NCBI GenBank assembly: GCA_002440625.1
Contig: DJUV01000208.1
Location: 1 to 36,213 of the forward strand
Origin: Rhodobacteraceae bacterium UBA6273
Lineage (GTDB): Bacteria; Pseudomonadota; Alphaproteobacteria; Rhodobacterales; Rhodobacteraceae
Direction of reading: 5' to 3'
DNA length: 36,213 bases
This document shows positions 6,756-15,327 of this stretch, in pieces. The number at the start of each line of letters is the position of its first letter. Position 1 is the stretch's first letter. Under the pieces are notes generated by a model. It did no database searches and was not told the origin of the DNA. It saw nothing but the letters and a program-made list of their open reading frames with translations. The translations under genes and the position numbers were made by a program.

Positions 6756-8078
6756 TCAGGTCGAGGCCGGGTTGAGCCGGGGATGGGTTTCCTCACCCCA
6801 TAGCCACAGAATTCCGCCGGAGAGAGCCATCAAGATTGCTACTAACCAGAAGGCCGCCACGGTCGATCCGCTGAAATGAGCGGACAAGCCCAGACCAAGC
6901 GCGCCAATCCCATAACCCAGATCGCGCCAGAACCGGTAGATCCCGATGGCAGAGCCGCGCCATGTCGGCGGAGTGATGTCGGCCACGGCGGCGGAAAGGT
7001 TGGGGTAAAGAAGGGCCATGCCGAAACCGGCGATGGCCGCCGAGATAGACCACCACAGAAAGCCCTGACCCAGCACCACCAGCGCAACCCCGGCGCCACA
7101 AATCCACATGCCGAGAACGTTCGGCCAGAACCGGCCGACACGGTCCGAGAGACGCCCGGTGAAGAGCTGCGAGCCACCCCAAACGAAGCCGTACATCCCG
7201 ACAATCCAGCCGATCACAGGCAGGCTGACGCCGCGATCCAGCAGAAAGACCGGGAACATCACCCAAACCAGCGCATCGACGGACTTCTCGACCAGACCGG
7301 CCTGCGACACCGCCGCCAAACGCCGGTCCCGCCAAGACATCAGAGCGAAAACCTCCCAAATGCCAGGGGTTTCCGACACACGCTCCGGGTAACGCGGGCG
7401 AAGAGTGGTCGCGTCCCTGGCCCGATGGCGTGCGGCCTCGGCGGTTGCGAAGGGCAGCGTTTCCTGCACCCAGACCAGCGTCAGAACCAACGCCAGCCCA
7501 ATCACAACGACACCAAAAGTCAGCAGCCCCAGCCGTGGGCCCAGTGCGCTGGCCGCATAGGTCGTGATGATCCCGGCCAAAGCCACACCGACGTAGCCCG
7601 AAAACTCGTTCAGCCCAAGAGTTAACCCGCGCTGATCGGCCCGGGTGAAATCCAGCTTCGCCGTCTGCGTCATCGACCAGCACAGGCCCTGATTGATGCC
7701 CAGAAGCACGGTCGCCGCGACGATCCAGTTCCAGCTTGGCGCGACGTAGATCATTGGCGGGATTGGGATGGCAGCAATCCAACCAAGCAAGAGGACTTGC
7801 TTGCGCCCGATCCGCTCAGCCAGTCGTCCCGCCACAAGATTGAGGGTGCCCTTCACCACACCGAAGGCAACAACAAAGGCGGAAAGCAGCATGAACGACC
7901 CTTTGGCCACGCCGAATTCGCGTTCCGCCAGCGCCGGAACGACGGTGCGCATCATGCCGATGGTGAAGCCGACCAGAAGCACCTGGATCAGCTGGTGCAC
8001 GAACTGGGTCAGGTTCTCGCGGATACCAGGGGTCTCGATGGTGGCACTGTCGTCAGTGAAGACTGTGGGCTTCCTCAC
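6756..8078 (-). CDS. Major facilitator superfamily transporter
   Basis: A 440-residue inner-membrane transporter with about 12 hydrophobic segments. The MFS loop 2-3 signature is visible as GRLAERIGRKQVL near residues 84-96, and its repeat in the second half as GRLSDRVGRFWP. Its ATG overlaps the stop of the upstream MBL-fold hydrolase as a 4-base overlap, so the two are co-translated. The substrate cannot be read from sequence. The gene partner and the rhodanese-fused regulator suggest a sulfur compound or a reactive sulfur product (inference). Confidence 0.92.
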   Translation of the reverse strand: MRKPTVFTDDSATIETPGIRENLTQFVHQLIQVLLVGFTIGMMRTVVPALAEREFGVAKGSFMLLSAFVVAFGVVKGTLNLVAGRLAERIGRKQVLLLGWIAAIPIPPMIYVAPSWNWIVAATVLLGINQGLCWSMTQTAKLDFTRADQRGLTLGLNEFSGYVGVALAGIITTYAASALGPRLGLLTFGVVVIGLALVLTLVWVQETLPFATAEAARHRARDATTLRPRYPERVSETPGIWEVFALMSWRDRRLAAVSQAGLVEKSVDALVWVMFPVFLLDRGVSLPVIGWIVGMYGFVWGGSQLFTGRLSDRVGRFWPNVLGMWICGAGVALVVLGQGFLWWSISAAIAGFGMALLYPNLSAAVADITPPTWRGSAIGIYRFWRDLGYGIGALGLGLSAHFSGSTVAAFWLVAILMALSGGILWLWGEETHPRLNPAST

Positions 8079-8812
8079 GCGGGCACCGTCAGCCCGGTGT
8101 TGATCGCCCGATTCCGCGCGGCCTCGGGCGGCGGGGGTGGAATCTCGGCGGTCATCACCTGCACGAACTCTTCTTCATCCACGATCCCGAAAGCCGTGTT
8201 GTGGCGCTTCTCAAATCCGATGCTCGAACTCGGTTTGCCGCTCAGCTTGCGCCCGCAGACCGAGCCGGAATAGGCACCGGGCAGCACTTCCAGATAGTCC
8301 GGCAGCGCCTTCAGCCTCTGGATGGATCTGAAGAGTGCTCGCGCGCCGTCTTCCGCGCTTGACGCAAGCTCGGTGCGCCCAAGATCACCGATCATCAGCG
8401 TGTGACCGGTCAGCACGAACCAAGGCTCGGCAGCACGAGTTCGATCGGTCACCACCAACGAGATATGCTCGGGCGTATGGCCGGGCGTGTGCAGCACCTT
8501 CGCCAACACATTGCCGAGTTCCAGCACGTCGCCGTCATGGACGCCTTTGAAGGGAAACTTTGCCGCCGCGTCCGCGTGAAGGATATACTCGGCGCCAGAT
8601 GTGGCTGCCAATGCGCGAGCGGAAGACACATGGTCCGCGTGAAGATGGGTGTCGATGACATAGAGGATGCGCAGCCCCAGTGCCTCGGCGGCCTCAAGGT
8701 AGGATGCGATGTCGCCCACCGGATCGACCACTGCCCCGGACGCTTTGCCGCCGCAGCCGAACAGATACGAGGCCGCCACCGGTTCGCAATGCAGGAACTG
8801 ACGCAGGATCAT
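8075..8812 (-). CDS. Metallo-beta-lactamase-fold hydrolase, persulfide dioxygenase-like
   Basis: A 245-residue MBL-fold protein starting at ATG 8812, chosen because AGGAGA lies just upstream and the longer frame lacks homology. Metal ligands are seen in THLHADH and HTPGHTPEH. The family position usually read as TGD is TGH here (TGHTLMIGDLGRTEL), so the bridging Asp may be replaced by His or supplied by the nearby GD. The overall shape resembles ETHE1/Blh-type persulfide dioxygenases. A Cys lies in GSVCGRKLSG. It forms an operon with the MFS gene and diverges from an ArsR-rhodanese regulator, consistent with sulfide or persulfide detoxification. Confidence 0.85.
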   Translation of the reverse strand: MILRQFLHCEPVAASYLFGCGGKASGAVVDPVGDIASYLEAAEALGLRILYVIDTHLHADHVSSARALAATSGAEYILHADAAAKFPFKGVHDGDVLELGNVLAKVLHTPGHTPEHISLVVTDRTRAAEPWFVLTGHTLMIGDLGRTELASSAEDGARALFRSIQRLKALPDYLEVLPGAYSGSVCGRKLSGKPSSSIGFEKRHNTAFGIVDEEEFVQVMTAEIPPPPPEAARNRAINTGLTVPA

Positions 8813-8872
8813 CTTTGGTCTCCTTGGGATTTCGGCCATGGTCGGGCTTGCCCGAACCGTCACGATTCCATA

Positions 8873-8894
8873 CATTCAAGCGATTGCTTGAATG
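8873..8894. promoter_or_regulatory. Perfect palindrome, likely operator of the ArsR-rhodanese regulator
   Basis: CATTCAAGC (8873-8881) and GCTTGAATG (8886-8894) are exact inverted repeats around GATT. They lie between the divergent MBL hydrolase (start 8812) and regulator (start 8923) genes. Size and symmetry fit a dimeric ArsR-family operator that could repress both directions. Confidence 0.75.
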
Positions 8895-8922
8895 AAGTAG
8901 CCCCAAAGGATCCACCCTGTCA

Positions 8923-9600
8923 ATGACGCCGAAGTTCGCCCTGCTTGAGGAATACGCGCTGATCGCCCGCGCACTTGGCGCACCGCACCGGATGGTGCTG
9001 CTGGAGCAACTGGCGCAGGGAGAGAGAGGGGTAGAGGCGTTGGCCGACAAAGTTGGCGTGACAGTGGCCAACTGCTCGCAGCATCTTCAACAGCTGCGCC
9101 GCGCGGGCCTGGTCACCAGCCGCCGGGCGGGAAAGGCCGTGATCTACCGGATGACGGATGACAAGACGCTTGTGCTGATGGATCTTCTGGCGCGCATCGC
9201 CCGGCAGAACCTGTCCGTGGTAGAGGAGATCCTGCAGGGTCTTTCCGGTGGAATCGCGCCCGAACCGATCACCCGCGCCGATTTGGCCGAAAGGCTGAAA
9301 GACGGTTCGGTCACCGTGCTGGACTTGAGACCAGAAGACGAGTTTGCCATGGGCCATATTCCCGGAGCAATACAGATCAGCCTGAGCGAACTCGGCACGA
9401 TCATTGAGCAGCTGGACACAGAAGCAGAGATCGTCGCCTATTGCCGTGGCCCATATTGCGTCTATGCCCGACAAGCGGTTGCCGCGCTTCGTCAACAGGG
9501 TCTCAGCGCCCGGTGCCTCGAGGGCGGCTTGCCGGAATGGCGCGAGGAGGGGCGGGCCGTCCAGACCTGGGCGCAGCCAGAATCCCGCAGACCAGCATGA
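8923..9600 (+). CDS. ArsR-family regulator fused to a rhodanese domain
   Basis: A 225-residue fusion. Residues about 10-100 form a winged-helix ArsR domain, with the recognition helix around VANCSQHLQQLRRAGLV (Cys 51). Residues about 115-215 form a rhodanese domain with the active-site loop YCRGPYC (Cys 174 and Cys 179). Related ArsR regulators of the BigR/SqrR group sense persulfides through thiols. The added rhodanese could supply or read the persulfide directly (inference). It is divergent from the MBL/MFS operon with a palindromic operator between, a normal arrangement for autoregulation. Confidence 0.92.
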   Translation: MTPKFALLEEYALIARALGAPHRMVLLEQLAQGERGVEALADKVGVTVANCSQHLQQLRRAGLVTSRRAGKAVIYRMTDDKTLVLMDLLARIARQNLSVVEEILQGLSGGIAPEPITRADLAERLKDGSVTVLDLRPEDEFAMGHIPGAIQISLSELGTIIEQLDTEAEIVAYCRGPYCVYARQAVAALRQQGLSARCLEGGLPEWREEGRAVQTWAQPESRRPA

Positions 9601-9920
9601 CAGTCGCCGCCAGACAAGGAGGCTCTCAGTCTTACCGACCTCGGGCTAGTGTGCGACAAAGCGCTTCGCGTGTCCCGCCAGGTTCGGGTGCAGGGTCCTG
9701 CCAGCGTCCCTTGTCCGATGTATCACGGACCTCGCCCCAACCCGGCATCGTTGCGATTGGACACTTTGCACTGATAGCAAACTGCGGCACACGACTGGGC
9801 GAACTGCTTGCTGAGCAACTCGGCCATTGCGATCAGCGGTGATGCCGAACGCAATGGCCGTTGCCTCCAGCGGCCGATCATCCTGAATGGGCACTTATTG
9901 TTCGCGCCCATGCGAGTTCA
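9601..9920. other. Intergenic stretch with no recognisable gene
   Basis: About 320 bases between the ArsR-rhodanese gene and the COG4705 gene (convergent). Short open frames exist on both strands but none resembles a known family or has a credible RBS. It may be a decayed gene. Confidence 0.5.
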
Positions 9921-10724
9921 TCAGCGGAGGATCGTTTGCTCCTCACCGTCGCGGCTGTAGGTCATGTAAGCGACGATCGCGATGATCGCGCTCAGGAACA
10001 GCGCGCTGGTGATGATGGCGCCAAGGCCGAAGCCGCCATATTGCGTCGGCTGCGACAGGAGGTCGCCGAAGGAGGCGCCAAGCGGGCGGGTGAAGATATA
10101 GGCCAGCCAGAAGCCGAGGATCGGATCGAGGCCGAGGAAGAAATACCCGAACGCCAGCGAGACGATGATGAGGCCGAAAAGGACGCCCGTTGCCATGTAG
10201 CCAAGGCCGAACTTCTCGGCGACGAGATCGCCGGCCGCCGTGCCGAGCGCGAAGGTGAAGAGGATCGCGAGCCAATACCAGGCCTCGCGTCGAGTCGTGT
10301 AGACGGTATGGATCGACAGAGTTCCTTCGGATCGGAACCACATGAGGAAGGTTGCGGCCAGGGCGGCGGAGAAGAAGATCGTCGTCGTCACCAGCGACAC
10401 CCCGAAGTTGTCGACGAGGTTGTCCGTCACCAGCGTGCCGACAATGCTGATGAGAACGACCGCCAGCCAGTAGCTCCACGGCACATAGCGTTTCTGGCCG
10501 AACTGGAGGACCAGCGCCCCGATCAGGACGGCCGTCATGATGAGCGAGGTCGCGGTCAGGCCGAAGCCGAGGTTGACGGCGAGGTAATCGGCAGCCGTTT
10601 CACCCATGGTCACGGCCATCAGCTTGATGAGCCAGAAATCGACGGTGACCTTCGGTACGCGGTTCATCGGTGCTGTTGGGTCCATGGGCGCGGTCTCGGC
10701 GATTGTGAATGAGGCTTGGGTCAT
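9921..10724 (-). CDS. COG4705-type multi-pass membrane protein
   Basis: A 267-residue integral membrane protein with roughly seven to eight hydrophobic segments. It matches the uncharacterised COG4705 family, recognised by KLMAVTMGETAADYL near the start and by related loops later in the chain (TFALGTAAGDLVAEKF, TRPLGASFGDLLSQP). These recurring G-x-x-x-x-D elements suggest internal repeats. Function is unknown. Its ATG overlaps the stop of the upstream small exported protein (ATGA at 10721-10724), so the two are a coupled pair. The pair diverges from the two-component system. Confidence 0.88.
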   Translation of the reverse strand: MTQASFTIAETAPMDPTAPMNRVPKVTVDFWLIKLMAVTMGETAADYLAVNLGFGLTATSLIMTAVLIGALVLQFGQKRYVPWSYWLAVVLISIVGTLVTDNLVDNFGVSLVTTTIFFSAALAATFLMWFRSEGTLSIHTVYTTRREAWYWLAILFTFALGTAAGDLVAEKFGLGYMATGVLFGLIIVSLAFGYFFLGLDPILGFWLAYIFTRPLGASFGDLLSQPTQYGGFGLGAIITSALFLSAIIAIVAYMTYSRDGEEQTILR

Positions 10725-11122
10725 TTCGTCACCACGGGGTTCGCGACGAGGCTGGCTTGCAGCGCGGTCAGAGCATCGCCCACCGCCTGCGGGTTCGGGT
10801 TGTCGGCACGGATCGCGGTCAGGGCGGAATCGGCGGCTTCGTCGATCATGTGCCAGTGGTCCGGGTCCAGCGGCTTCAGCCCCTTTTCGCCCCGATCCCA
10901 GGCGATCTCGAAATCCTTGATCCGGGTCTTTGCCCCGGTAAGGTCGCCCTTGGCGGCGATGCCCTGAACATCAGTCACTATGCCAGCAAAGGCCGAAAGG
11001 TCGCCAAGGCTGGCCGCCGGGGCATTGGTCGCCGCATTGGCGCGGGCCACGTAGACCTGAAAGGTGCTGAAGCCCGCCGCGGGCACCGCTATCAGGGCCG
11101 CGGCAAGAAGGAACTGTTTCAT
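10721..11122 (-). CDS. Small exported helical protein, unknown function
   Basis: A 133-residue protein starting at ATG 11122 with a signal peptide (MKQFLLAAALIAVPAAGF). The mature part is predicted helical, with DFEIAWDRGEKGLKPLDPDHWHMIDEAAD at its centre split by short loops. No cofactor motif is seen. It precedes the COG4705 gene with a 4-base overlap and shares a divergent control region with the response regulator. A role as a periplasmic partner or sensor accessory is inference. Confidence 0.8.
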   Translation of the reverse strand: MKQFLLAAALIAVPAAGFSTFQVYVARANAATNAPAASLGDLSAFAGIVTDVQGIAAKGDLTGAKTRIKDFEIAWDRGEKGLKPLDPDHWHMIDEAADSALTAIRADNPNPQAVGDALTALQASLVANPVVTK

Positions 11123-11200
11123 GGATGTGCTCCGACTGGGGGCCAAATGCCCCGGTGCGGCAGGTCTAGGGGCGCGGCCATGCCGTCAGCTTTCAACCGG

Positions 11201-11216
11201 ATTACAGATTTGTATG
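11201..11216. promoter_or_regulatory. Putative response-regulator box, copy 1
   Basis: ATTACA-GATT-TGTATG, a TACA-N4-TGTA dyad in the 170-bp region between the exported protein gene (start 11122) and the response regulator (start 11293). Its centre is identical to the box at 16034 (TTACAGATTTGTA). Confidence 0.6.
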
Positions 11217-11292
11217 GTGGGGGAGAGAGCGATGTCAGGCCATACTTGCATCCAGCCGGCGAGAGCCCCAACCCATAGAAACGAAAGAGACC

Positions 11293-11970
11293 ATGCGAAT
11301 TCTGCTGATCGAGGATGATCCTTCCGTCGCCGACTATGTCGCGCGCGGCCTTACCGAACAGGGCCATGTGTGCGATGTCCTGGCCGAAGGCACGGACGGG
11401 CTCTTTCAGGCCACGCGGGAAACCTATGACGTGGTGGTGGTCGACCGGATGATCCCTGGTCTGGACGGGCTGTCGCTGGTGCGTGCCCTGCGCGCGGCGG
11501 GGCGCCGGGTGCCGGTCCTGTTCCTGACCGCGCTCGGCGGCATCGACGACCGGGTCGAGGGGCTTGAGGCGGGCGGCGACGACTATCTGACCAAGCCCTT
11601 CGCCTTTGCCGAACTCATGGCGCGGATCAACGCGCTGGCCCGCCGCCCGCCGGTGCAGGAGATGAAGACGGTGCTGCGCGTGGCCGATCTGGAGCTGGAC
11701 CTGATGCGGCGGGCGGCCACGCGCGCTGGCCAGTCGATCGAACTTCTGCCCAAGGAATTCACCTTGCTCGAGGTGCTGATGCGCAACGAAGGCCGGGTGG
11801 TGACGCGCACCATGCTACTGGAGCGGGTCTGGGATTTCCATTTCGATCCCAAGACATCCGTGGTGGAAACCCATATCAGCCGGCTGCGCGCCAAGGTCGA
11901 CAAGCCGTTCGACACACCCCTGCTCCACACCATCAAGAACATGGGCTATTCGCTCCATGCGCCCCGCTGA
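11293..11970 (+). CDS. OmpR-family response regulator
   Basis: A 225-residue two-domain regulator. The receiver domain (residues 1-115) has the acidic pocket D8/D9, phosphoacceptor D51 in VVDRMIPGLDG, T79 and K101. The winged-helix DNA-binding domain follows (LLPKEFTLLEVLMRNEGRVVTRTMLLERVW and the HISRLRAKVDKPF helix). The kinase gene begins 14 bases before its stop. The TTACA-N4-TGTA palindromes upstream of this gene and of two other units in the cluster are good candidates for its binding sites. Confidence 0.95.
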   Translation: MRILLIEDDPSVADYVARGLTEQGHVCDVLAEGTDGLFQATRETYDVVVVDRMIPGLDGLSLVRALRAAGRRVPVLFLTALGGIDDRVEGLEAGGDDYLTKPFAFAELMARINALARRPPVQEMKTVLRVADLELDLMRRAATRAGQSIELLPKEFTLLEVLMRNEGRVVTRTMLLERVWDFHFDPKTSVVETHISRLRAKVDKPFDTPLLHTIKNMGYSLHAPR

Positions 11971-13321
11971 CCTCTGGCGGCACAGTTCCTTCCGGCTGGC
12001 GCTGGGGGTGACGCTCTTCATCCTGACGGCGCTGATCCTTGCCAGCGGCGTGGGCTACGGGCTGATGCAGGGCCAGTTGACCGCCCGCCAGGATGCCCGC
12101 GTGACCGAGATTTTCGCCGCAATCGAACAGACGAGCCTCGAGGGAGACGAGGCCGACCTGGTCGAAGCCATCGCCGCCCGCATCAAGGCCAGCCCGGACC
12201 GGTCGACAGCCTATCTTCTGAAGGACGGGGCCGGCAGGGTTCTGGCGGGCAACATCCGGGATGCAGGGCTGGCCCCAGGCTGGTCGACGGTCGCCGCATC
12301 TCATCTTGGCGTGGAGACCGACTATCCCTACCGGATGTTTTCCGGGCAAGCCGGGCCCTACAACCTGACCGTCGGCCTGACAAATGCCGATCTCGACGAT
12401 CTTCGCGAAATCGTCCTTGGCGCCTTTGGCTGGGCCGCCCTCTTCGCTCTGCTCGGAACCATCTCAGTAGGAACCGTGCTGGCGGCGCGGGTGCAAAAGC
12501 GGCTGTCGCAGGCCGAAGACGCCGCCGCCCGGGTGGCGCAGGGCGACCTGTCGGCGCGGCTCCCGGTTCTCGGGCGGGGCGACGACCTTGACCGCATCTC
12601 GATCGCGATCAACCTCAGCCTGGCGCGATTGGAAGGCTCGGTCGAGGCGATGCGGCAGGTCAGCGCCGACATCGCCCACGACCTGCGCACACCGCTGAAC
12701 CGGCTGCGCATCAGGATCGAGACGGCCTCTGCCAGGCTGGAACAGGGCCTGCCGGTCGAAGATGACCTCGCCGCCGCCACCGCCGAAAGCGACCGCATCA
12801 ACGAGATCTTTTCAGCGCTCCTGAGGATCGCCCAGATCGAATCCGGCGCCCGGCGCGAGAATTTCCGCACGCTCGATCTCGCCGCCCTGATGCGCGACGT
12901 GGCCGATGTCTATGCCGAGGTGGCCGAGGATGCGGGCCAGATCCTGCGGCCGGATGCTGAGGGCTCGGCCCCGGTCATGGGCGACCGGGAGCTTCTGACC
13001 CAGGCCTTCGCCAACCTCATCGAGAACGCCATCCGCCATTGCCCACCCGGCACAGTCATCACCTGCGCGGTGACGGAAACCCTCGGGCAAGTAACCGCCT
13101 CAGTCCGTGACACCGGCCCCGGCATCCCCGCCGGAGAGCGCGACAAGGTTCTGCGCCGTCTCTACCGGCTGGAAAAGAGCCGGACGACGGAAGGCACGGG
13201 CCTTGGTCTCGCGCTCGTCAAGGCGGTGGCCGACCTGCACGGCGCCAGCCTTGTGCTCGGCGATGCGGCACCGGGGTTGCGGGTCGATCTGAAGTTCCAT
13301 CCTATCGTAGGCGCGATATGA
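11957..13321 (+). CDS. Sensor histidine kinase
   Basis: A 454-residue membrane kinase. Two transmembrane segments (about residues 14-37 and 155-178) bracket a periplasmic sensor of about 115 residues. A HAMP domain follows (about 178-232), then the DHp helix with the phosphoacceptor His in SADIAHDLRTPLNRLR. The ATPase domain has the N box (NLIENAIRH), DTGPGIP and TGLGLAL. It is fully consistent with phosphorylating the adjacent regulator. Its stop overlaps the DedA-PAP2 gene by 4 bases, so kinase and enzyme are translationally coupled. Confidence 0.95.
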   Translation: MRPADLWRHSSFRLALGVTLFILTALILASGVGYGLMQGQLTARQDARVTEIFAAIEQTSLEGDEADLVEAIAARIKASPDRSTAYLLKDGAGRVLAGNIRDAGLAPGWSTVAASHLGVETDYPYRMFSGQAGPYNLTVGLTNADLDDLREIVLGAFGWAALFALLGTISVGTVLAARVQKRLSQAEDAAARVAQGDLSARLPVLGRGDDLDRISIAINLSLARLEGSVEAMRQVSADIAHDLRTPLNRLRIRIETASARLEQGLPVEDDLAAATAESDRINEIFSALLRIAQIESGARRENFRTLDLAALMRDVADVYAEVAEDAGQILRPDAEGSAPVMGDRELLTQAFANLIENAIRHCPPGTVITCAVTETLGQVTASVRDTGPGIPAGERDKVLRRLYRLEKSRTTEGTGLGLALVKAVADLHGASLVLGDAAPGLRVDLKFHPIVGAI

Positions 13322-15309
13322 CGCAGATGCTGTCGCAGTTCGTCGATTTTCTCGGCGCGCATCAGATGCTTGCGATTCTCTTCGCCTTCCTCGTGGCTTT
13401 CGGCGAGGCGCTGCTGATCCTTGGCCTTTTCGTCCCCTCGACGACGGTTCTCGTTGGCCTCGGCGCGCTGATCGGGCTTGGCAAGATGGCCTTCCTGCCG
13501 GTCTTCCTCGCAACAGTCGCAGGGGCGATTGCCGGAGATGCGCTGTCGTTCTGGGCCGGAGTGCACTGGAAAGAGCGTATCCGCACCTTCTGGCCATTTT
13601 CGCGATACGGCGCCCTGATGGACAAGGGTGAAGGTTTTATCGCGCGCCATGGCGGCAAGAGCATCTTCATCGTCCGCTTCATCCCCGGCGTGAAGTCGGT
13701 CGTGCCGACGATTGCCGGCATGATGGGGATGAGCGTGACGCGCTTTGCGCTGGTCAACGTTGGCTCGGCCTTCGTCTGGGCGGCGGCGCATCTTCTGCCG
13801 GCCATTGCCCTTGGGCGCGGGCTGCAGGTAGCCCATACCGCCAACCCGCGCTTTGCCATTCTGGCCGGGCTTGGGCTTGCCGTCGCGCTGATCGGCTGGG
13901 CCGCCATGAGGCTGGCGCGCGGTGTCCTGATTCCGGCGGTGGATCAGCTACGGCTGCGGCTTGTCCTCTTGCTTGAGCGCCGGGGTAAAGAGGGCGGAAC
14001 GCTGGCGCGCGTACTGCGCAATCATGATGGCGCCCTGGAGGCTGCCGCCCTGCTGGGGATCGCGATCTGCGCCCTGACCGGCTTTGGCCTGCTGCTGGCG
14101 GGCGTGATCCTGGATCCGGAACTGGCGCAGGCCGATGCGGCGATTTCGCATTTCGTGCAGGGCCTGCGCACCGACTGGGCCACGTCGGCCATGATCGGCA
14201 TCACCATGCTGGGTGATACGGCCGTGCTCATGCCGGCGGCGCTTTTGCTGATCGCGGCGCTCGGCGCCAATCGGCAATGGGTGCTGAGCGCCACCGTCGC
14301 CGCCGCGAGCCTTGCCGGGGCAGCTTTCGTGCCGCTGTTCAAGACCCTGATCCAGCGGACGCGGCCGGTTCCGATGTATCAGGGCGCGGACGGGTTCAGC
14401 TTTCCCAGCGGGCATTCGACGCTCGCCACCATCATCCTTGGCGCTCTGGCGCTGATAGTGGCGCAGGGACTGCCGGCCCGGTTCCGGGGTTGGGTCTACG
14501 CCGGCACGGCTGCGCTCCTTGCGCTGATCGCCCTGTCGCGGGTCTATCTACTGGCCCATTGGCCAACCGATGTGCTGGCTGGCCTGTTGTTCGGCGGCGC
14601 CATGGTCGGGATCGTGGCACTGGTGCTGCATGCCCGGGCTGTGGTCCTGCCGCAATGGGTCTTTGCGGGGCTGCTGGCGGCCATCGGGCTGGGCATCGTG
14701 CCGTTCCATCTCTGGTCGGGTTGGCCTGCAGCCAACGCCCGCTATGCCGTGACGGCGCCGCAAACCACGATGGCCGCTGCGGACTGGCGGGCGACCGGGT
14801 GGCAGAGCCTCCCCGCCTACCGCATCCTTCTGGACGGCGATCCGGGCGAGCCGATGCTGGCACAGACCACGCTCGCGCCGGACGACATCGCGAACCGGCT
14901 GAAGGCAGCCGGATGGCAACCTTCGCAGGCCGGCCTTTCGGACGAAATACTCTGGTCGGTGCTCCCTTCGCGCACGGGTATTGCTGAACATGCACCCTGG
15001 CCGATGACCCACCTCGGCCGAGTTGCACTGATGACCCTGATCAGACCCGGGCCGGATGACCAGCGCCAGGTGCTGCGCATCTGGCCGACGGATGTGCTGG
15101 TTCAGGATGCCAAGGGAACCGCGCCGCTGTTGCTGCTGTCGATCAGCGCGGACCGACTTGACCCGATCGCCTTCGGTTTTTCTCAGCTAGAGGAAGCCTT
15201 GCGCACGCCGGAGCAAATCGTCGCTGAACAGGCCCGGCTGGCGACAGCGATGCGGTTGCCGGTCACCGGCAACGCGAAAGCGGATGCACCGCTTCTGATC
15301 GGCCGCTGA
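13318..15309 (+). CDS. DedA-PAP2-LssY three-domain membrane fusion
   Basis: A 663-residue fusion. Residues 1 to about 200 are a DedA/SNARE-associated domain, with FVPSTTVLVG, GDALSFWAG and RFIPGVKSVVPTIAGM. DedA proteins are linked to lipid carrier flipping and envelope fitness. Residues about 235-445 form a PAP2 phosphatase with all three motifs: KTLIQRTRP (about 342-350), FPSGHS (about 360-365) and SRVYLLAHWPTD (about 406-417). The last 180 residues match an LssY C-terminal-type soluble domain. Together they could take up and dephosphorylate a lipid phosphate such as undecaprenyl pyrophosphate or phosphatidate (inference). Coupled to the kinase by ATGA. Confidence 0.9.
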   Translation: MTQMLSQFVDFLGAHQMLAILFAFLVAFGEALLILGLFVPSTTVLVGLGALIGLGKMAFLPVFLATVAGAIAGDALSFWAGVHWKERIRTFWPFSRYGALMDKGEGFIARHGGKSIFIVRFIPGVKSVVPTIAGMMGMSVTRFALVNVGSAFVWAAAHLLPAIALGRGLQVAHTANPRFAILAGLGLAVALIGWAAMRLARGVLIPAVDQLRLRLVLLLERRGKEGGTLARVLRNHDGALEAAALLGIAICALTGFGLLLAGVILDPELAQADAAISHFVQGLRTDWATSAMIGITMLGDTAVLMPAALLLIAALGANRQWVLSATVAAASLAGAAFVPLFKTLIQRTRPVPMYQGADGFSFPSGHSTLATIILGALALIVAQGLPARFRGWVYAGTAALLALIALSRVYLLAHWPTDVLAGLLFGGAMVGIVALVLHARAVVLPQWVFAGLLAAIGLGIVPFHLWSGWPAANARYAVTAPQTTMAAADWRATGWQSLPAYRILLDGDPGEPMLAQTTLAPDDIANRLKAAGWQPSQAGLSDEILWSVLPSRTGIAEHAPWPMTHLGRVALMTLIRPGPDDQRQVLRIWPTDVLVQDAKGTAPLLLLSISADRLDPIAFGFSQLEEALRTPEQIVAEQARLATAMRLPVTGNAKADAPLLIGR

Positions 15310-15327
15310 ACGCCCTGAACCGAAGGC

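Noticed and set aside
6793..7782. 329-codon minus-strand ORF in another frame of the MFS gene
   Set aside because: Out-of-frame shadow of the MFS transporter, no hydrophobic segments.
9861..10712. Plus-strand ORF opposite the COG4705 gene
   Set aside because: Low-complexity acidic/basic shadow of membrane helices.
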